Notes under the pieces: model-generated
What the model was told of the DNA's origin: nothing
The model's database searches: none
Seen by the model: only the letters and a program-made list of their open reading frames with translations
Program-made: the position numbers and the translations under genes
Part shown: positions 7,251 to 20,064 of the stretch, one piece after another
Layout of the letters: every line of letters begins with the position of its first letter
Numbering within the stretch: the stretch's first letter is position 1
Assembly: GCF_000224065.1 (NCBI RefSeq)
Contig: NZ_AFWT01000007.1
Span: 120,698 to 184,697, forward strand
Direction of reading: 5' to 3'
Source of the DNA: Thiorhodococcus drewsii AZ1
Lineage (GTDB): Bacteria; Pseudomonadota; Gammaproteobacteria; Chromatiales; Chromatiaceae
DNA length: 64,000 bases

Positions 7251-9614
7251 CTACGGACGTATTGCTCGGGCGGCGGCGATGCACGCCTGCCCGAGCGAGA
7301 GTCCGCCATCGTTGGATGGAACCTGGCGCTGCAGCAGGACCTGAATGCCCGTATCCGACAGATCCTTGAAAACCGACTCCAAGAGCAGCCGATTCTGGAA
7401 GACGCCACCGGAGAGCGCGATCGCCGCGATCTGGTGCGTGCGAGCGAGCTCCAGCGCGAGCTTGACGATGGCTGCGGCGAATCCGCGATGAAAGCGCGCA
7501 GAGATGCGCGCGATCTCCACACCTTGGGAAAGATCCAGGAAGAGTGCCGGCCACATGGGCGCGGCGTCCAGTTGGATGCCGAACTGGCTCTCGCTGGCCT
7601 GGAACGGGTAGCCGGACTCGGCGCCGGTTGGGCATCTGGCGGCCAGCGACTCCAGCTTGATCGCGGCCTGTCCCTCATAGAGGATGCGTTCATCGCAGAT
7701 GCCAACTGCTGCTGCGACGGCGTCGAACAGACGTCCGGCCGAACTCGACAGCGGTGCGTTGATTCCGCGCTCTAGCATCGTTCTCAGCACACCGAGCGGG
7801 CGTGAGGCAAGTGCCTCAAGCGTCGTCAGATTCGGATGGTGTCTTCTCATCGCATCCAGACCGCCGGCGCTCTCCAGTTGGGCGAAGAGATTGCGCCAGG
7901 GTTCGAGGATCGCCTGCGTTCCTCCGGGCATGGCGACCGGTTTGAGGTGGCCGGCCCTGCGAGCGTCGCGATAGTCGCCGATCAGGAATTCGCCGCCCCA
8001 AAGTGTGCCGTCGTCACCGTATCCCAGTCCGTCGAGGATGATGCCGAGGACCGCAGGCCCGTCCAGTGGCCAGGCGTTGTCCGCGAGCGTGGAGGCAAGA
8101 TGGGCATGGTGGTGCTGGATGCCGACCATGGGGATTTGCCAGCGGGCCGCGCGGTCGCGGCCGATGAGGGTCGAGCGATAGTCCGGATGCCGGTCGACGG
8201 CCAGGATTTGGGCGCGATGCTGGAATAGATCGAGATAGAGATCCAACGTGGCTTCGTACTCACGCGCGGTGCGGGCGTCTTCGAGGTCGCCCAGGTGCTG
8301 CGAGGGAATCGCCTCCCCTTGGCGCAGCAGACAGAAGCTGCTTTTCAGCTCTCCTCCCAGCGCCAGCACGTCAGGGGTCGTCTCGAAGCCTGGCGGCAGC
8401 GCGATGGGGGAGGGTGCATAGCCGCGCGCGCGCCGGATCATGCGTGGCGCGCCGGCCATGACGCGGACCACTGAGTCGTCGACCCGGTTGAGAATGGCGC
8501 GGTCATGCAGGAGCGCGAAGTCGGCCAGTGGGCTCAGACGCGCGACGGCGTCCTGGTTGTCGATGCATTGGGGTTCCTCGCTCAGATTGCCGCTGGTCAT
8601 GACCAAGGGCCGATCCCAGTCTTCGAGCAGCAGATGGTGGAGCGGGCTATAGGGCAGCATGAAGCCCAGGCTGGTTTGGCCGGGCGCGATGGCCTCGGCA
8701 AGTGTCCTTTCGCGGCAGGGATCCGGTTCGATCCTGTCCAGCAGCAGGACGGGGGCCGCCGCTGTCGTCAGGATTCGCGCCGCCTCTTCGTTGACCGCGC
8801 AATGGCGTTCGACCACCTCCAGGTCGCGGGCCATGAGCGCGAACGGCTTGGCGTAACGGCGCTTGCGGTGTCGCAGCTCGCTGACCGCGTCCGCATTGGC
8901 CGCATCGCAGGCGAGATGGAAGCCGCCGATCCCCTTGAGCGCCAGGATGCGGCCCTCATGCAGCAGACGGCTGGCGGCGGCGATGGGGTCGAGATCGCCC
9001 GTCTTGTTGGTGTCGACCTCCCGTCCCTGGGCGTCGACCAACCAGAGTCGCGGACCGCAGTCGGGACAGGCGTTGGGCTGGGCGTGGAAGCGTCGATTCG
9101 CCGGATCGCCATATTCGGCACGGCAGGCCGGGCACATGGGGAAGACCGACATGCTGGTGCGCGAGCGGTCGTAGGGAATACCTCGAACGATGGTGAGTCG
9201 CGGTCCGCAATGGGTGCAGTTGGTGAAGGCGTAGCGGTGGCGTCGGTCTTGCTGGTCGCCGATCTCGCGGGCGCAGTCCGGGCAGGTTGCGGCGTCGGCG
9301 ACGATAGCGGTGCGCGCCTGGGTGATCTGACTGTCGCGGATCAGAAAGTCATCGTGTGGGATCGGCTCGGTCAGCGTCTGGCGCTCGATCGCGTCGATGC
9401 GGGCCAGTGGCGGGCATTCGGCGCGCAGGCGCTCGCAGAAGCGCTCGATAGCGTTCGGATCGATCTCTGCGGCTGGTTGCGCCCGAATCAGCACCCCTTC
9501 GCCATCGTTGCAGACGTCGCCGATCAGTCCACATTCGCGTGCCAGACGCCACACGGTCGGTCGGAACCCGACACCCTGTACCAGTCCGCGTACCCGTATC
9601 CGTTCGCCGTGCAT
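7251..9614 (-). CDS. hypF: Carbamoyltransferase HypF, [NiFe] hydrogenase maturation
   Basis: Converts carbamoyl phosphate to a carbamoyl-adenylate and transfers it to the C-terminal cysteine of HypE, the first step in making the cyanide ligands of [NiFe] hydrogenase. The 787-residue product shows all domains in order: acylphosphatase-like (1-95; RGLVQGVGFRPTVWRLA), a zinc-finger block with repeated CPDC, CTHCG, CPAC and CPDCG (about 110-185), a YrdC-like domain (about 190-385) and a Kae1/Ogr-like C-terminal domain with the metal motif HHHAH near residue 500. No truncation is visible. No other hyp gene is within the window, so hypF is separated from the rest of the hydrogenase set, except for the hupR-type regulator 0.7 kb away on the other strand. 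Confidence 0.95.
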   Translation of the reverse strand: MHGERIRVRGLVQGVGFRPTVWRLARECGLIGDVCNDGEGVLIRAQPAAEIDPNAIERFCERLRAECPPLARIDAIERQTLTEPIPHDDFLIRDSQITQARTAIVADAATCPDCAREIGDQQDRRHRYAFTNCTHCGPRLTIVRGIPYDRSRTSMSVFPMCPACRAEYGDPANRRFHAQPNACPDCGPRLWLVDAQGREVDTNKTGDLDPIAAASRLLHEGRILALKGIGGFHLACDAANADAVSELRHRKRRYAKPFALMARDLEVVERHCAVNEEAARILTTAAAPVLLLDRIEPDPCRERTLAEAIAPGQTSLGFMLPYSPLHHLLLEDWDRPLVMTSGNLSEEPQCIDNQDAVARLSPLADFALLHDRAILNRVDDSVVRVMAGAPRMIRRARGYAPSPIALPPGFETTPDVLALGGELKSSFCLLRQGEAIPSQHLGDLEDARTAREYEATLDLYLDLFQHRAQILAVDRHPDYRSTLIGRDRAARWQIPMVGIQHHHAHLASTLADNAWPLDGPAVLGIILDGLGYGDDGTLWGGEFLIGDYRDARRAGHLKPVAMPGGTQAILEPWRNLFAQLESAGGLDAMRRHHPNLTTLEALASRPLGVLRTMLERGINAPLSSSAGRLFDAVAAAVGICDERILYEGQAAIKLESLAARCPTGAESGYPFQASESQFGIQLDAAPMWPALFLDLSQGVEIARISARFHRGFAAAIVKLALELARTHQIAAIALSGGVFQNRLLLESVFKDLSDTGIQVLLQRQVPSNDGGLSLGQACIAAARAIRP

Positions 9615-9699
9615 GCGTTTGCTTCCTCATGGCTTGAAATTTGCTGCCGATTCTGTCTATCTGAGGGCTGATTTGGCAGAAGATCCGGAAGGACACCCA

Positions 9700-10299
9700 A
9701 TGAATTATTGCAGCGACTGTGGCGCGCCCGTGACCTTGCAGGTGCCGGAGGGCGACAACCGCGAGCGCCATGTCTGCAGCCGATGCGGAACCATCCACTA
9801 TCAGAACCCGAAAATGGTGGTGGGCTGCATCCCCGAGTGGGAGGACAAGATTCTCCTCTGTCGACGCGCCATTCAACCCCGTCTCGGTTTCTGGACCCTG
9901 CCGGCCGGATTCATGGAGCGTGGCGAGACCACCCGCGATGGCGCTGCGCGCGAGACGCTCGAAGAGGCCAATGCCCGCGTTCAGGTCGGGCGGCTCTATG
10001 GCCTGTTCAATCTGCCCCATATCGACCAGGTGTACATGCTCTTTCGGGCGCGCCTGCTCGATCTCGATTTCTCTCCGGGCGAGGAGAGCCTCGAAGTACG
10101 GCTCTTTGCCGAACGCGAGATCCCCTGGGACGAACTGGCCTTTCACCCCATCCGCGAGACGCTCAAGCTCTTCTTCCGTGATCGGTTGACGGGAGATCGG
10201 GAGATGCGCAGTGGGGATATCGTGCGCGATACGGGAGACGAGCCGCGTCTGCACATCACCATCCACGACGAGTCGCCGTTGCACGGTGCCGAGGAATGA
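9700..10299 (+). CDS. Nudix hydrolase with N-terminal zinc ribbon
   Basis: A 199-residue Nudix enzyme that hydrolyses a nucleoside diphosphate linked to another moiety; ADP-ribose or NAD-type compounds are plausible substrates. The N-terminus has two CxxC knuckles, CSDCG and CSRCG, followed by the Nudix box in GFMERGETTRDGAARETLEE (G-x5-E-x7-RE-x2-EE); the last canonical glycine of the box is replaced. ATG 9700 has a GGAAGGA ribosome site; the longer in-frame reading from 9397 is antisense to hypF and is rejected. Its stop overlaps the start of the response regulator (ATGA), indicating co-translation. Similar genes sit next to hydrogenase genes in other purple bacteria. Confidence 0.9.
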   Translation: MNYCSDCGAPVTLQVPEGDNRERHVCSRCGTIHYQNPKMVVGCIPEWEDKILLCRRAIQPRLGFWTLPAGFMERGETTRDGAARETLEEANARVQVGRLYGLFNLPHIDQVYMLFRARLLDLDFSPGEESLEVRLFAEREIPWDELAFHPIRETLKLFFRDRLTGDREMRSGDIVRDTGDEPRLHITIHDESPLHGAEE

Positions 10300-11774
10300 G
10301 TCGACCGAGCATCCTGGTCGTCGACGACGAGCCGCTCTCGCTCGACACCTTGGCGCGTACCCTGGACGAGGAATTCGAGGTCCGCACCGCCACCAACACG
10401 GTCGATGCCGAGCGCATCCTGGATGAGGACTGGATCCAGGTGGTGATCTCGGACCAGCGCATGCCCGAGATGACCGGGGTCGAGTTCCTGGCGCGGGTGC
10501 GCGAGCGCTGGCCCGACCTGGCACGGATCATCATCTCGGGCTACACGGATGCCGAGGACATCATCGACGGCATCAATCGGGGCGGTATCCATCAGTACAT
10601 CACCAAGCCCTGGCATCCGGACAATCTGTTGCTGATCGTGCGCAACGCCTGCCGGTTGGTCCAGTTGCAGCGTGAGAACGCCCTGCTGGCGCTCGAGATG
10701 AAGATGACCGCTCAGACGCTGGAGCAGCGTATCGCCCAGCAGCGCGAGCGGCTCAAGCGCAACTTTCGTCTCGACGGCATCGTGCGCAGCCCGGAGAGCC
10801 CCATCAACCAGGTCTGCGATCAGATCGCGCGCATTGCCCCCTATGACATCCCGGTTCTCTTGACCGGCGAGTCGGGGACCGGCAAGGAGCTGTTTGCGCG
10901 CGCCCTGCACTACAACAGTCCGCGCGCCGACAATCCGTTTGTGGCCGAGAATACGGGCGCCATGCCGGACCAACTGCTCGAAAGCGAGCTGTTCGGACAC
11001 GAGAAGGGCGCCTTCACTGGTGCCGTGAACCCTCGGGTCGGACTCTTCGACCAGGCCGACGGCGGGACCATTTTTCTCGACGAGATTGGCGAGGTTTCGA
11101 CCGCCTTTCAGGTCAAGCTGCTGCGTTTGCTGCAGGAACAGGAGGTGCGTCCGCTCGGATCCAATCGCCGCCGAAAGGTGAATGTGCGTGTCGTCGCCGC
11201 GACCAACCGGAACCTGGAGCATGAGATCCGCGCGGGACGTTTTCGCGAGGATCTCTATTACAGACTCGCCGGTGTGCGCATCCATCTGCCACCGTTACGC
11301 GATCGTCCAATGGATATCGTTCCCATCGCTCGGCATATACTGGACGCCGCTCAGCGCGATTTCGTCAAGCCGGTCGAGGGTTTCACCCAGGAGGCCCTGG
11401 ACTGCATGAGCCGTTACGCCTGGCCGGGCAATGTGCGCGAGCTGCAGAACGAGATCCAGCGGGTGCTGGTGCTGGCGCCCGCCGGGCGCATGCTGGGCGC
11501 CGATCTGCTGGATCCCCGCATCCTGCGCGCGAGCACTTTCGACGACATGGGCGCTTCCGGCATATCTGGAGCGGGCGGTCAGGCCGTGTCGCTCAAGGCG
11601 CGCGTGGAGGCGCTGGAGTCCAGCATCTTGCGCGAGACCCTGATCCGTCACCGCTGGAACAAGACCCAGGCCGCCGAGGAGCTGGGCCTGTCGCGGGTCG
11701 GCCTGCGCGCCAAGCTGGAGCGTTATGGCCTGCTTCCGTCCAATGGCACGGAGCTGTCGACCGAAGAGGGCTGA
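10296..11774 (+). CDS. Sigma-54 family response regulator, HupR/HoxA type
   Basis: A 492-residue NtrC-family regulator, probably of uptake hydrogenase genes. The receiver domain (1-120) has DDE acidic residues at 10-12, the phospho-acceptor D53 in [10 protein letters not shown] and a C-terminal lysine in ITKPW. A coiled-coil linker follows (about 125-160). The AAA+ domain carries Walker A GESGTGKE, an intact sigma-54-contact GAFTGA loop near 238-243 and Walker [10 protein letters not shown]. The C-terminus has a Fis-type HTH ([28 protein letters not shown] region). The N-terminal [12 protein letters not shown] and the C-terminal HTH sequence resemble HupR of Rhodobacter, and hypF lies beside it. 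HupR is unusual in activating sigma-70 promoters when unphosphorylated; the intact GAFTGA here leaves sigma-54 action possible. Confidence 0.85.
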   Translation: MSRPSILVVDDEPLSLDTLARTLDEEFEVRTATNTVDAERILDEDWIQVVISDQRMPEMTGVEFLARVRERWPDLARIIISGYTDAEDIIDGINRGGIHQYITKPWHPDNLLLIVRNACRLVQLQRENALLALEMKMTAQTLEQRIAQQRERLKRNFRLDGIVRSPESPINQVCDQIARIAPYDIPVLLTGESGTGKELFARALHYNSPRADNPFVAENTGAMPDQLLESELFGHEKGAFTGAVNPRVGLFDQADGGTIFLDEIGEVSTAFQVKLLRLLQEQEVRPLGSNRRRKVNVRVVAATNRNLEHEIRAGRFREDLYYRLAGVRIHLPPLRDRPMDIVPIARHILDAAQRDFVKPVEGFTQEALDCMSRYAWPGNVRELQNEIQRVLVLAPAGRMLGADLLDPRILRASTFDDMGASGISGAGGQAVSLKARVEALESSILRETLIRHRWNKTQAAEELGLSRVGLRAKLERYGLLPSNGTELSTEEG

Positions 11775-11895
11775 TTCGCCCGGCGCCCTTTCGCGCGGCC
11801 TCTTCCGACCCTATCTCCAGCGCACGGCATCGGTCTCTGGTCAGATTCGGGACGACGGCCGTGGTTCGGAATTCACGAGGTGACGGGAGAATGCG

Positions 11896-12432
11896 ATGGG
11901 GATCGAAACAGCGACTTTGGGTGGCGGGTGCTTCTGGTGTCTGGATGCCGTCTTGCGCGAGCTGAAGGGGGTGCGATCTCTAGTCTCCGGCTATGCCGGA
12001 GGCGAACGCGCCAATCCGACCTATCAGCAGATCTGTACCGGGGCCACCGGTCATGCCGAGGTGGTGCGGGTCGAATTCGATTCCGACCAGATCGACTTTG
12101 CTACCCTGCTGCGGGTCTTCTTCGGCATGCACGACCCGACCAGCCTCAATCGGCAGGGCGCGGACGTCGGCACCCAATACCGCTCGGTGATCTTTTACCA
12201 CTCGGACGCACAGCGGCTTACCGCCAATGAGGTGATCCAAGAGCTGAACGAGGCTGCGATCTGGCCGAATCCGATCGTTACCCTCGTCGAGCCGGCGCCG
12301 CCCTTCTATCCGGCGGAGGCGTATCATCAGGACTACTTCCGTCGCAATCCAGGCCAGGGCTACTGCCAGGTCGTCATTTCGCCCAAGGTTGCGAAGCTGC
12401 GCCAAGAGCGGGCTCAGCTGCTGGCAGGGTGA
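11896..12432 (+). CDS. msrA: Peptide methionine-(S)-S-oxide reductase MsrA
   Basis: Reduces methionine-S-sulfoxide in proteins, a repair of oxidative damage. The 178-residue product starts MGIETATLGGGCFWCLDAV, and GCFWC at residues 11-15 provides the catalytic cysteine. EVVRVEFDSDQIDFATLL, HDPTSLNRQGADVGTQYRS and QDYFRRNP are further family blocks. A second resolving cysteine is in GYCQVV near the C-terminus. No MsrB domain is fused. ATG 11896 follows GAGGTGACGGGAGA. It appears monocistronic, with a terminator-like hairpin downstream. Confidence 0.95.
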   Translation: MGIETATLGGGCFWCLDAVLRELKGVRSLVSGYAGGERANPTYQQICTGATGHAEVVRVEFDSDQIDFATLLRVFFGMHDPTSLNRQGADVGTQYRSVIFYHSDAQRLTANEVIQELNEAAIWPNPIVTLVEPAPPFYPAEAYHQDYFRRNPGQGYCQVVISPKVAKLRQERAQLLAG

Positions 12433-12456
12433 GAAACACCGTCCCTCCGATCTGAA

Positions 12457-12496
12457 GCCGCTGCTCTCGGGCGAGAAGCCAGCGGCTATTTCTGTT
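12457..12496 (+). terminator. Rho-independent-like terminator after msrA
   Basis: A perfect 7-bp stem, GCCGCTG at 12457-12463 with CAGCGGC at 12480-12486, is followed by a T-rich stretch (TATTTCTGTT). It lies 25 bases after the msrA stop and before the metH leader. Confidence 0.6.
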
Positions 12497-12676
12497 ATCG
12501 TTTCCCATTGACCGAAGCAGGTTAATGGACACGCTGCGTTCTGTGATTCCTCTGCGTTCCGTTTGCTGTTTCGAGTTGCCAGGATCCTCATTAGGTCGGC
12601 ACAGAGTGAATGTCCGCCGCCTGTTCGCGTGTTCGCCCGTTCGGGTACGCCCCACAGACACTATCCGCGAGAAGTC

Positions 12677-16435
<3,759 letters not shown>

Positions 16436-16436
16436 G

Positions 16437-17003
16437 ATGGGTCGAGCACAGCAAAATCCATCGACGGAATCCTCGGCGGTTCTCGTCTGCGGTCCCGCCC
16501 GTAGCGGCAAGAGCGAATGGGCCGAGCGTCTGGCCCATCAATCGGGCCGCTCGGTCGTCTATATCGCGACCGCTAGGGAGGATCCCGAGGACGCCGACTG
16601 GAGCGCCCGGATCGAGGCCCACCGTTGCCGTCGTCCCGAGCAGTGGTCGACCGTCTGCGCACCGACCGAGCTGGAAGCGGCCCTGGTGGAGCACGGCGGA
16701 TCGGATCGCTGTCTGCTGATCGACTCGCTCGGTACCTGGGTTGCCAACCTGATCGAGCTCGAGGATGCGCAGTGGCGCGAACGGGTCGAGCGTCTGGAGG
16801 CCGTTGTCGACGCCTGTCCGGCCCTTCTGATCCTGGTCGCCGAGGAAACCGGCTGGGGTGTGATCCCGGCCTATCCGATCGGACGGACCTTCCGCGACCG
16901 GCTCGGCAACCTGATTCGTCGACTCGGTCCGCGCTGCGCGTCCAACTATCTGGTGACCGGTGGGTATGCGCTCGATCTCTCGCTCCTCGGTAAGCCGGTT
17001 TGA
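16437..17003 (+). CDS. cobU: Bifunctional adenosylcobinamide kinase / adenosylcobinamide-phosphate guanylyltransferase CobU
   Basis: Phosphorylates adenosylcobinamide and then attaches GMP, activating it for nucleotide-loop assembly; also called CobP in aerobic-pathway organisms. The 188-residue product has a P-loop GPARSGKS at 19-26, YIATAR after the second strand, and IEAHRCRRPEQW, containing the histidine that is guanylylated in CobU. LLIDSLGTWVANLI is the Walker-B-like strand and EETGWGVIPAYPIGRTFRDR the C-terminal signature. It starts one base after the metH stop and is followed by the BtuFCD-like importer genes, giving a metH-cobU-btuFCD B12 group. Confidence 0.94.
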   Translation: MGRAQQNPSTESSAVLVCGPARSGKSEWAERLAHQSGRSVVYIATAREDPEDADWSARIEAHRCRRPEQWSTVCAPTELEAALVEHGGSDRCLLIDSLGTWVANLIELEDAQWRERVERLEAVVDACPALLILVAEETGWGVIPAYPIGRTFRDRLGNLIRRLGPRCASNYLVTGGYALDLSLLGKPV

Positions 17004-17004
17004 A

Positions 17005-17160
17005 AAAGCTACCAGTCGCCAGCTGTCAGCGTGAAGCTGTGTGTTGGAGCGACTTTCTGGTGCTTTGCCTCTCGCCCAATGGGTGGGCTGTTCAGTGGAA
17101 AACGAATCTCAGTGCCTAACGTTCTCAAACTGGAGGCTGGTCGCTGGAGGCTGACAGCGC
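17005..17160. repeat. Dispersed inverted-repeat element, copy 2 (AGCTGTCAGC family)
   Basis: The arms at about 17008-17030 and 17131-17158 use the same words as the element at 2661-2793, notably GCCAGCTGTCAGC and GCTGGAGGCTGACAGC. The right arm runs into the signal-peptide coding part of the btuF-like gene. Immediately downstream, at about 17164-17184, is a second repeat word, CTTTGCGCCTTTGCGGTTCC, that also occurs in the palindrome at 42241-42272. Confidence 0.6.
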
Positions 17161-18017
17161 TCCTTCTTTGCGCCTTTGCGGTTCCAATCTTGATTTCGGG
17201 CACCGCCATGGCCGATCCGGCGTCTCTGCCGAGGGTTGCGAGCACCAATCTCTGCGCCGATCTGATGTTGGTGCAGATCGCCGATCCCGCCCAGATCGTT
17301 TCGCTGTCCTATCAGAGCCGCGACCCCCGCGTTTCGTCGATCGTGGAGGTTGCACGTGCCTATCCGGAGAATCGCGGCGGGGTGGAGGATCTGCTGTATC
17401 TGAAGCCCGATATCGCGCTCGTCTATACCGGCTGGAACGGGCGTGGCCATGCCGAGCTGCTGGCCGGGCGGGGGATCGAGATCCTGCCGCTTCCCTATCC
17501 GGCGACCTGGTCGGATGCGCTGAAGACGACCCGCGAGATCGCGGCACGCATCGGACGCGTCGAGGCCGGTGAGATACGGATCGCCGAGGCCAAGCAGCGC
17601 ATGCGGGAGCTGCGTGCGCGTATCCGGCCCTATCGAGCGCTCTATTTGAGACCGAGCGGCGGTACGGCGGGGTCCGGGACCTATGTCGACGATCTGTTGC
17701 GCCTGCTGGGTCTGCGCAACGTCGCCGCCGAGCAGGGATTGTCCGGTTGGGGACGCTTCCCGCTGGAGCGACTGGTGACGTCACCACCCGATCTCTTTCT
17801 GTTGGGCTATTTCGATCGGGTCCGACCGGGAGTCGCCTCGGCCTACGGTCGCCATCCGCTGCTGCGGTCTATGCTGGAACGCACCCCGGCCGTGCGTGTG
17901 TCCGGAACGCTGTGGGGCTGCGGCGGGCTTGAGCTGGTTGGTGCCGCCGAGCGGATCGTCGCCCAGATCGAAGCGCTTCCCACCGGATCCGGCCCTATCG
18001 CTGTAGGTCAGCCCTGA
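17112..18017 (+). CDS. btuF: BtuF-like periplasmic cobalamin/corrinoid-binding protein of ABC importer
   Basis: Substrate-binding protein of the helical-backbone (BtuF/FepB, class III) type, exported to the periplasm, delivering a corrinoid to the permease encoded next. The mature part begins about DPASLPRVASTNLCADLML; strands such as VEDLLYLKPDIALVYTGWNG and the long central helix (EAKQRMRELRARIRPY) fit the family. A signal peptide is clear (RWRLTALLLCAFAVPILIS then AMA). The start is uncertain: GTG 17112 gives a normal n-region and 301 residues; GTG 17031 and ATG 17079 are in frame but lie inside repeat sequence and have no ribosome site. Substrate is inferred from cobU and the permease/ATPase neighbours; an iron-siderophore role is possible but less likely here. 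Confidence 0.8.
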   Translation: MPNVLKLEAGRWRLTALLLCAFAVPILISGTAMADPASLPRVASTNLCADLMLVQIADPAQIVSLSYQSRDPRVSSIVEVARAYPENRGGVEDLLYLKPDIALVYTGWNGRGHAELLAGRGIEILPLPYPATWSDALKTTREIAARIGRVEAGEIRIAEAKQRMRELRARIRPYRALYLRPSGGTAGSGTYVDDLLRLLGLRNVAAEQGLSGWGRFPLERLVTSPPDLFLLGYFDRVRPGVASAYGRHPLLRSMLERTPAVRVSGTLWGCGGLELVGAAERIVAQIEALPTGSGPIAVGQP

Positions 18018-18025
18018 CTCCATCC

Positions 18026-19024
18026 ATGTTTCAAATTCGACCGCGTTCGCTGACCCTCGTTCTGGTGCTGACCCTGTTGGGGCTCAGTCTGGCTTCGCTC
18101 TGTTTCGGCGAGGCGCCCCTGTCGCTCGGCGAGGTGGTCGGCGGACTGCTCGGCACGGGGACCGAGGAACAGCGTCTCATCGTCCAGCAGATTCGACTGC
18201 CGCGCGTGCTGCTTGCCTGGCTGGTCGGCTGCTCGCTCGGTGCATCCGGTGCCGCGCTGCAGGGTCTGTTGAGAAATCCGCTCGCCGAGCCGGGTCTGCT
18301 CGGCATCTCGGCGAGCGCCGGATTGGGCGCCGTGGTGGCGCTCTATTTCGGTCTCACCGCCCTGAGTCTCTGGGCGCTTCCTGTGGCCGCCATGAGCTTC
18401 GCCTTGCTGGCGACCGCTGTCCTCTACGCGCTGACCCGCGCCGGATCGACCAACCTGACGCTCATCCTCGCCGGCATCGCGCTCTCCTCGCTGGCCACGG
18501 CTCTGACCTCGCTCGCGCTCAATCTGGCGCCGAATCCGGGTGGGGTCCAAGACATCGTGCTCTGGCTGCTCGGCTCGATCGCCGACCGCAGTTTCGACGA
18601 TGTGTGGCTCTGTCTGCCGTTCGTCATCGTCGGGTTGGCGCTCCTGCTGCTGACCGGGCCATCGCTCGATGTGCTGGCGCTGGGGGAGGGCGAGGCACGC
18701 ACTCTAGGTGTGGATCTGGGGCGTCTGCGCGGGCTCATCATTTTGGGATCGGCGTTGAGCGTTGGGGCCACGGTCGCGGTGTCTGGCGCGATCGGTTTCG
18801 TAGGTCTGGTGGTGCCGCATCTGCTGCGGCGCTTCGTCGACTATCGGCCGGGCCGTCTGCTGCTGCCGAGCGCGCTCGGCGGAGCGGTGCTGATCCTCGC
18901 CGCCGATATCGCCGTGCGTCTGCTCGACACACCCAAGGAACTGATGCTCGGCGTGGTGACGGCGCTCATCGGTGCGCCCTTCTTCATGGCCCTGGTGCTG
19001 CGCTCGCGGAGGGACATGCTGTGA
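18026..19024 (+). CDS. btuC: FecCD-family ABC permease, BtuC-like
   Basis: A 332-residue inner-membrane permease with about ten hydrophobic helices. RLPRVLLAWLVGCSLGASGAALQ is the family signature following the first helix, and GLLRNPLAEPGLLGIS the conserved loop that contacts the ATPase. The C-terminal VPHLLRRFVDYRPGRLLLPSA region contains the cytoplasmic coupling helices. It overlaps the ATPase gene by a GTGA junction and follows the binding-protein gene by 8 bases, forming a three-gene importer that I assign to corrinoid uptake from context. Confidence 0.88.
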   Translation: MFQIRPRSLTLVLVLTLLGLSLASLCFGEAPLSLGEVVGGLLGTGTEEQRLIVQQIRLPRVLLAWLVGCSLGASGAALQGLLRNPLAEPGLLGISASAGLGAVVALYFGLTALSLWALPVAAMSFALLATAVLYALTRAGSTNLTLILAGIALSSLATALTSLALNLAPNPGGVQDIVLWLLGSIADRSFDDVWLCLPFVIVGLALLLLTGPSLDVLALGEGEARTLGVDLGRLRGLIILGSALSVGATVAVSGAIGFVGLVVPHLLRRFVDYRPGRLLLPSALGGAVLILAADIAVRLLDTPKELMLGVVTALIGAPFFMALVLRSRRDML

Positions 19025-19818
19025 GTCTGCTCGATATCGCCGGGCTCGATGTAGTGCTGGGCGGCAAATCGCTGGTGCGCGGGCTCTCGTTCGAGATCGG
19101 TGAGGGCGAACTGCTGGGTCTGGTCGGTCCCAACGGTGCGGGAAAGAGCACGCTGGTCAAGGCCGTCGCCCAACTGCTCGAGTATCGCGGCGAGATCCGT
19201 TTCCAGGGACGGCCGCTGAATGCCCTCTCGGCGCGCGAACGGGCTCGCTGTCTGGCCTATCTGAGCCAGGAGGATCCGGTTCAATGGCCCATCTCGGTGC
19301 GCGATCTGGTCGGGCTCGGGCGTCATCCCTATCGCGGTAGCTGGTGGCGTGGCGCCGGTCGGTCGGGGACGGGCGATCTGGAGGCGATCGAGTCGGCCAT
19401 GCGGTTGACCGATGTCTGGCGGCTGCGCGAGCGTCGCGTCACCGAGCTGTCGGGCGGTGAGCGGGCGCGTGCCCGTCTGGCCCGGGTGCTGGTCGTCGAG
19501 GCGCCGCTGATTCTGGCCGACGAGCCGGTGGCGGCGTTGGATCCCAGGCATCAGTTGCAGGTGATGCAGCTCCTGCGCTCGGCCTGTCAGAGCGGGCGGG
19601 GTGTCCTGGTGGTGCTCCATGACCTGACCCTCGCCAGCCGCTTCTGCGATCGTCTGGTGATGATGGATCGGGGTGAGCTGATTGCGACCGGCACGCCCAC
19701 CGAGGTGCTGACGGCGGAGAATCTCGCTCGAACCTATGGTGTGCGAGCCGTCATGGGCGAACACGATGGGCAGGGATACGTCGTGCCCTGGGACACGTCC
19801 GAGCCGTTGCGATCCTGA
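19021..19818 (+). CDS. btuD: ABC transporter ATP-binding protein, BtuD/FecE-like
   Basis: A 265-residue ATPase energising the importer. Walker A is GPNGAGKS, the Q-loop is in YLSQEDPVQW, the signature is LSGGERARARLARVL, Walker B is PLILADEP and the switch histidine is in VVLHDLTLA. I use GTG 19021, which overlaps the permease stop; the open frame extends upstream to 18604 only as a shadow of the permease gene. Last gene of the metH-cobU-btuFCD group; the next 400 bp belong to the guanidine operon control region. Confidence 0.9.
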   Translation: MSLLDIAGLDVVLGGKSLVRGLSFEIGEGELLGLVGPNGAGKSTLVKAVAQLLEYRGEIRFQGRPLNALSARERARCLAYLSQEDPVQWPISVRDLVGLGRHPYRGSWWRGAGRSGTGDLEAIESAMRLTDVWRLRERRVTELSGGERARARLARVLVVEAPLILADEPVAALDPRHQLQVMQLLRSACQSGRGVLVVLHDLTLASRFCDRLVMMDRGELIATGTPTEVLTAENLARTYGVRAVMGEHDGQGYVVPWDTSEPLRS

Positions 19819-19886
19819 TGGGTCGCTGGTATCGGACAACGCTGTTCTGACAAGCGTAGTCAGCTGACCACCCACTCACCGTTTTA

Positions 19887-19903
19887 AGCACCATTTCGGT
19901 GCG
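19887..19903 (+). promoter_or_regulatory. NtrC-like binding site
   Basis: AGCACCATTTCGGTGCG contains a perfect GCACC-N5-GGTGC palindrome, matching the known NtrC consensus (TGCACC-N5-GGTGCA). It lies just upstream of a sigma-54-type promoter and in front of a nitrogen-scavenging operon, which is the expected setting. Its centre is only about 58 bases upstream of the predicted transcription start, closer than most NtrC enhancers. Confidence 0.6.
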
Positions 19904-19926
19904 CCCGCGTCAATTCTGCACAACAT

Positions 19927-19943
19927 TGGCGCGTCAGATGCAT
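19927..19943 (+). promoter_or_regulatory. Sigma-54 (-24/-12) promoter for the guanidine operon
   Basis: TTGGCGCGTCAGATGCAT resembles the consensus TGGCACG-N4-TTGCA: GG at 19928-19929 and GC at 19940-19941 are separated by exactly 10 bases. Transcription would start near 19953, leaving a leader of about 265 bases that contains the riboswitch. Prediction by eye only. Confidence 0.55.
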
Positions 19944-20064
19944 GTCACTCTTCCGGATGAACACGGCATCTAGCGGCTTTCCTGGAAGAAAAGATGCTGG
20001 CATGAGGTTTGCTTTTTCTCGATGGCGGAGCAGCATGGCCAACGTGCTGCGAGTCATTGAAAAA

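Noticed and set aside
12433..12676. Possible SAM, SAH or B12 riboswitch in the metH leader
   Set aside because: The only structure is a terminator-like hairpin belonging to msrA; no conserved riboswitch core.
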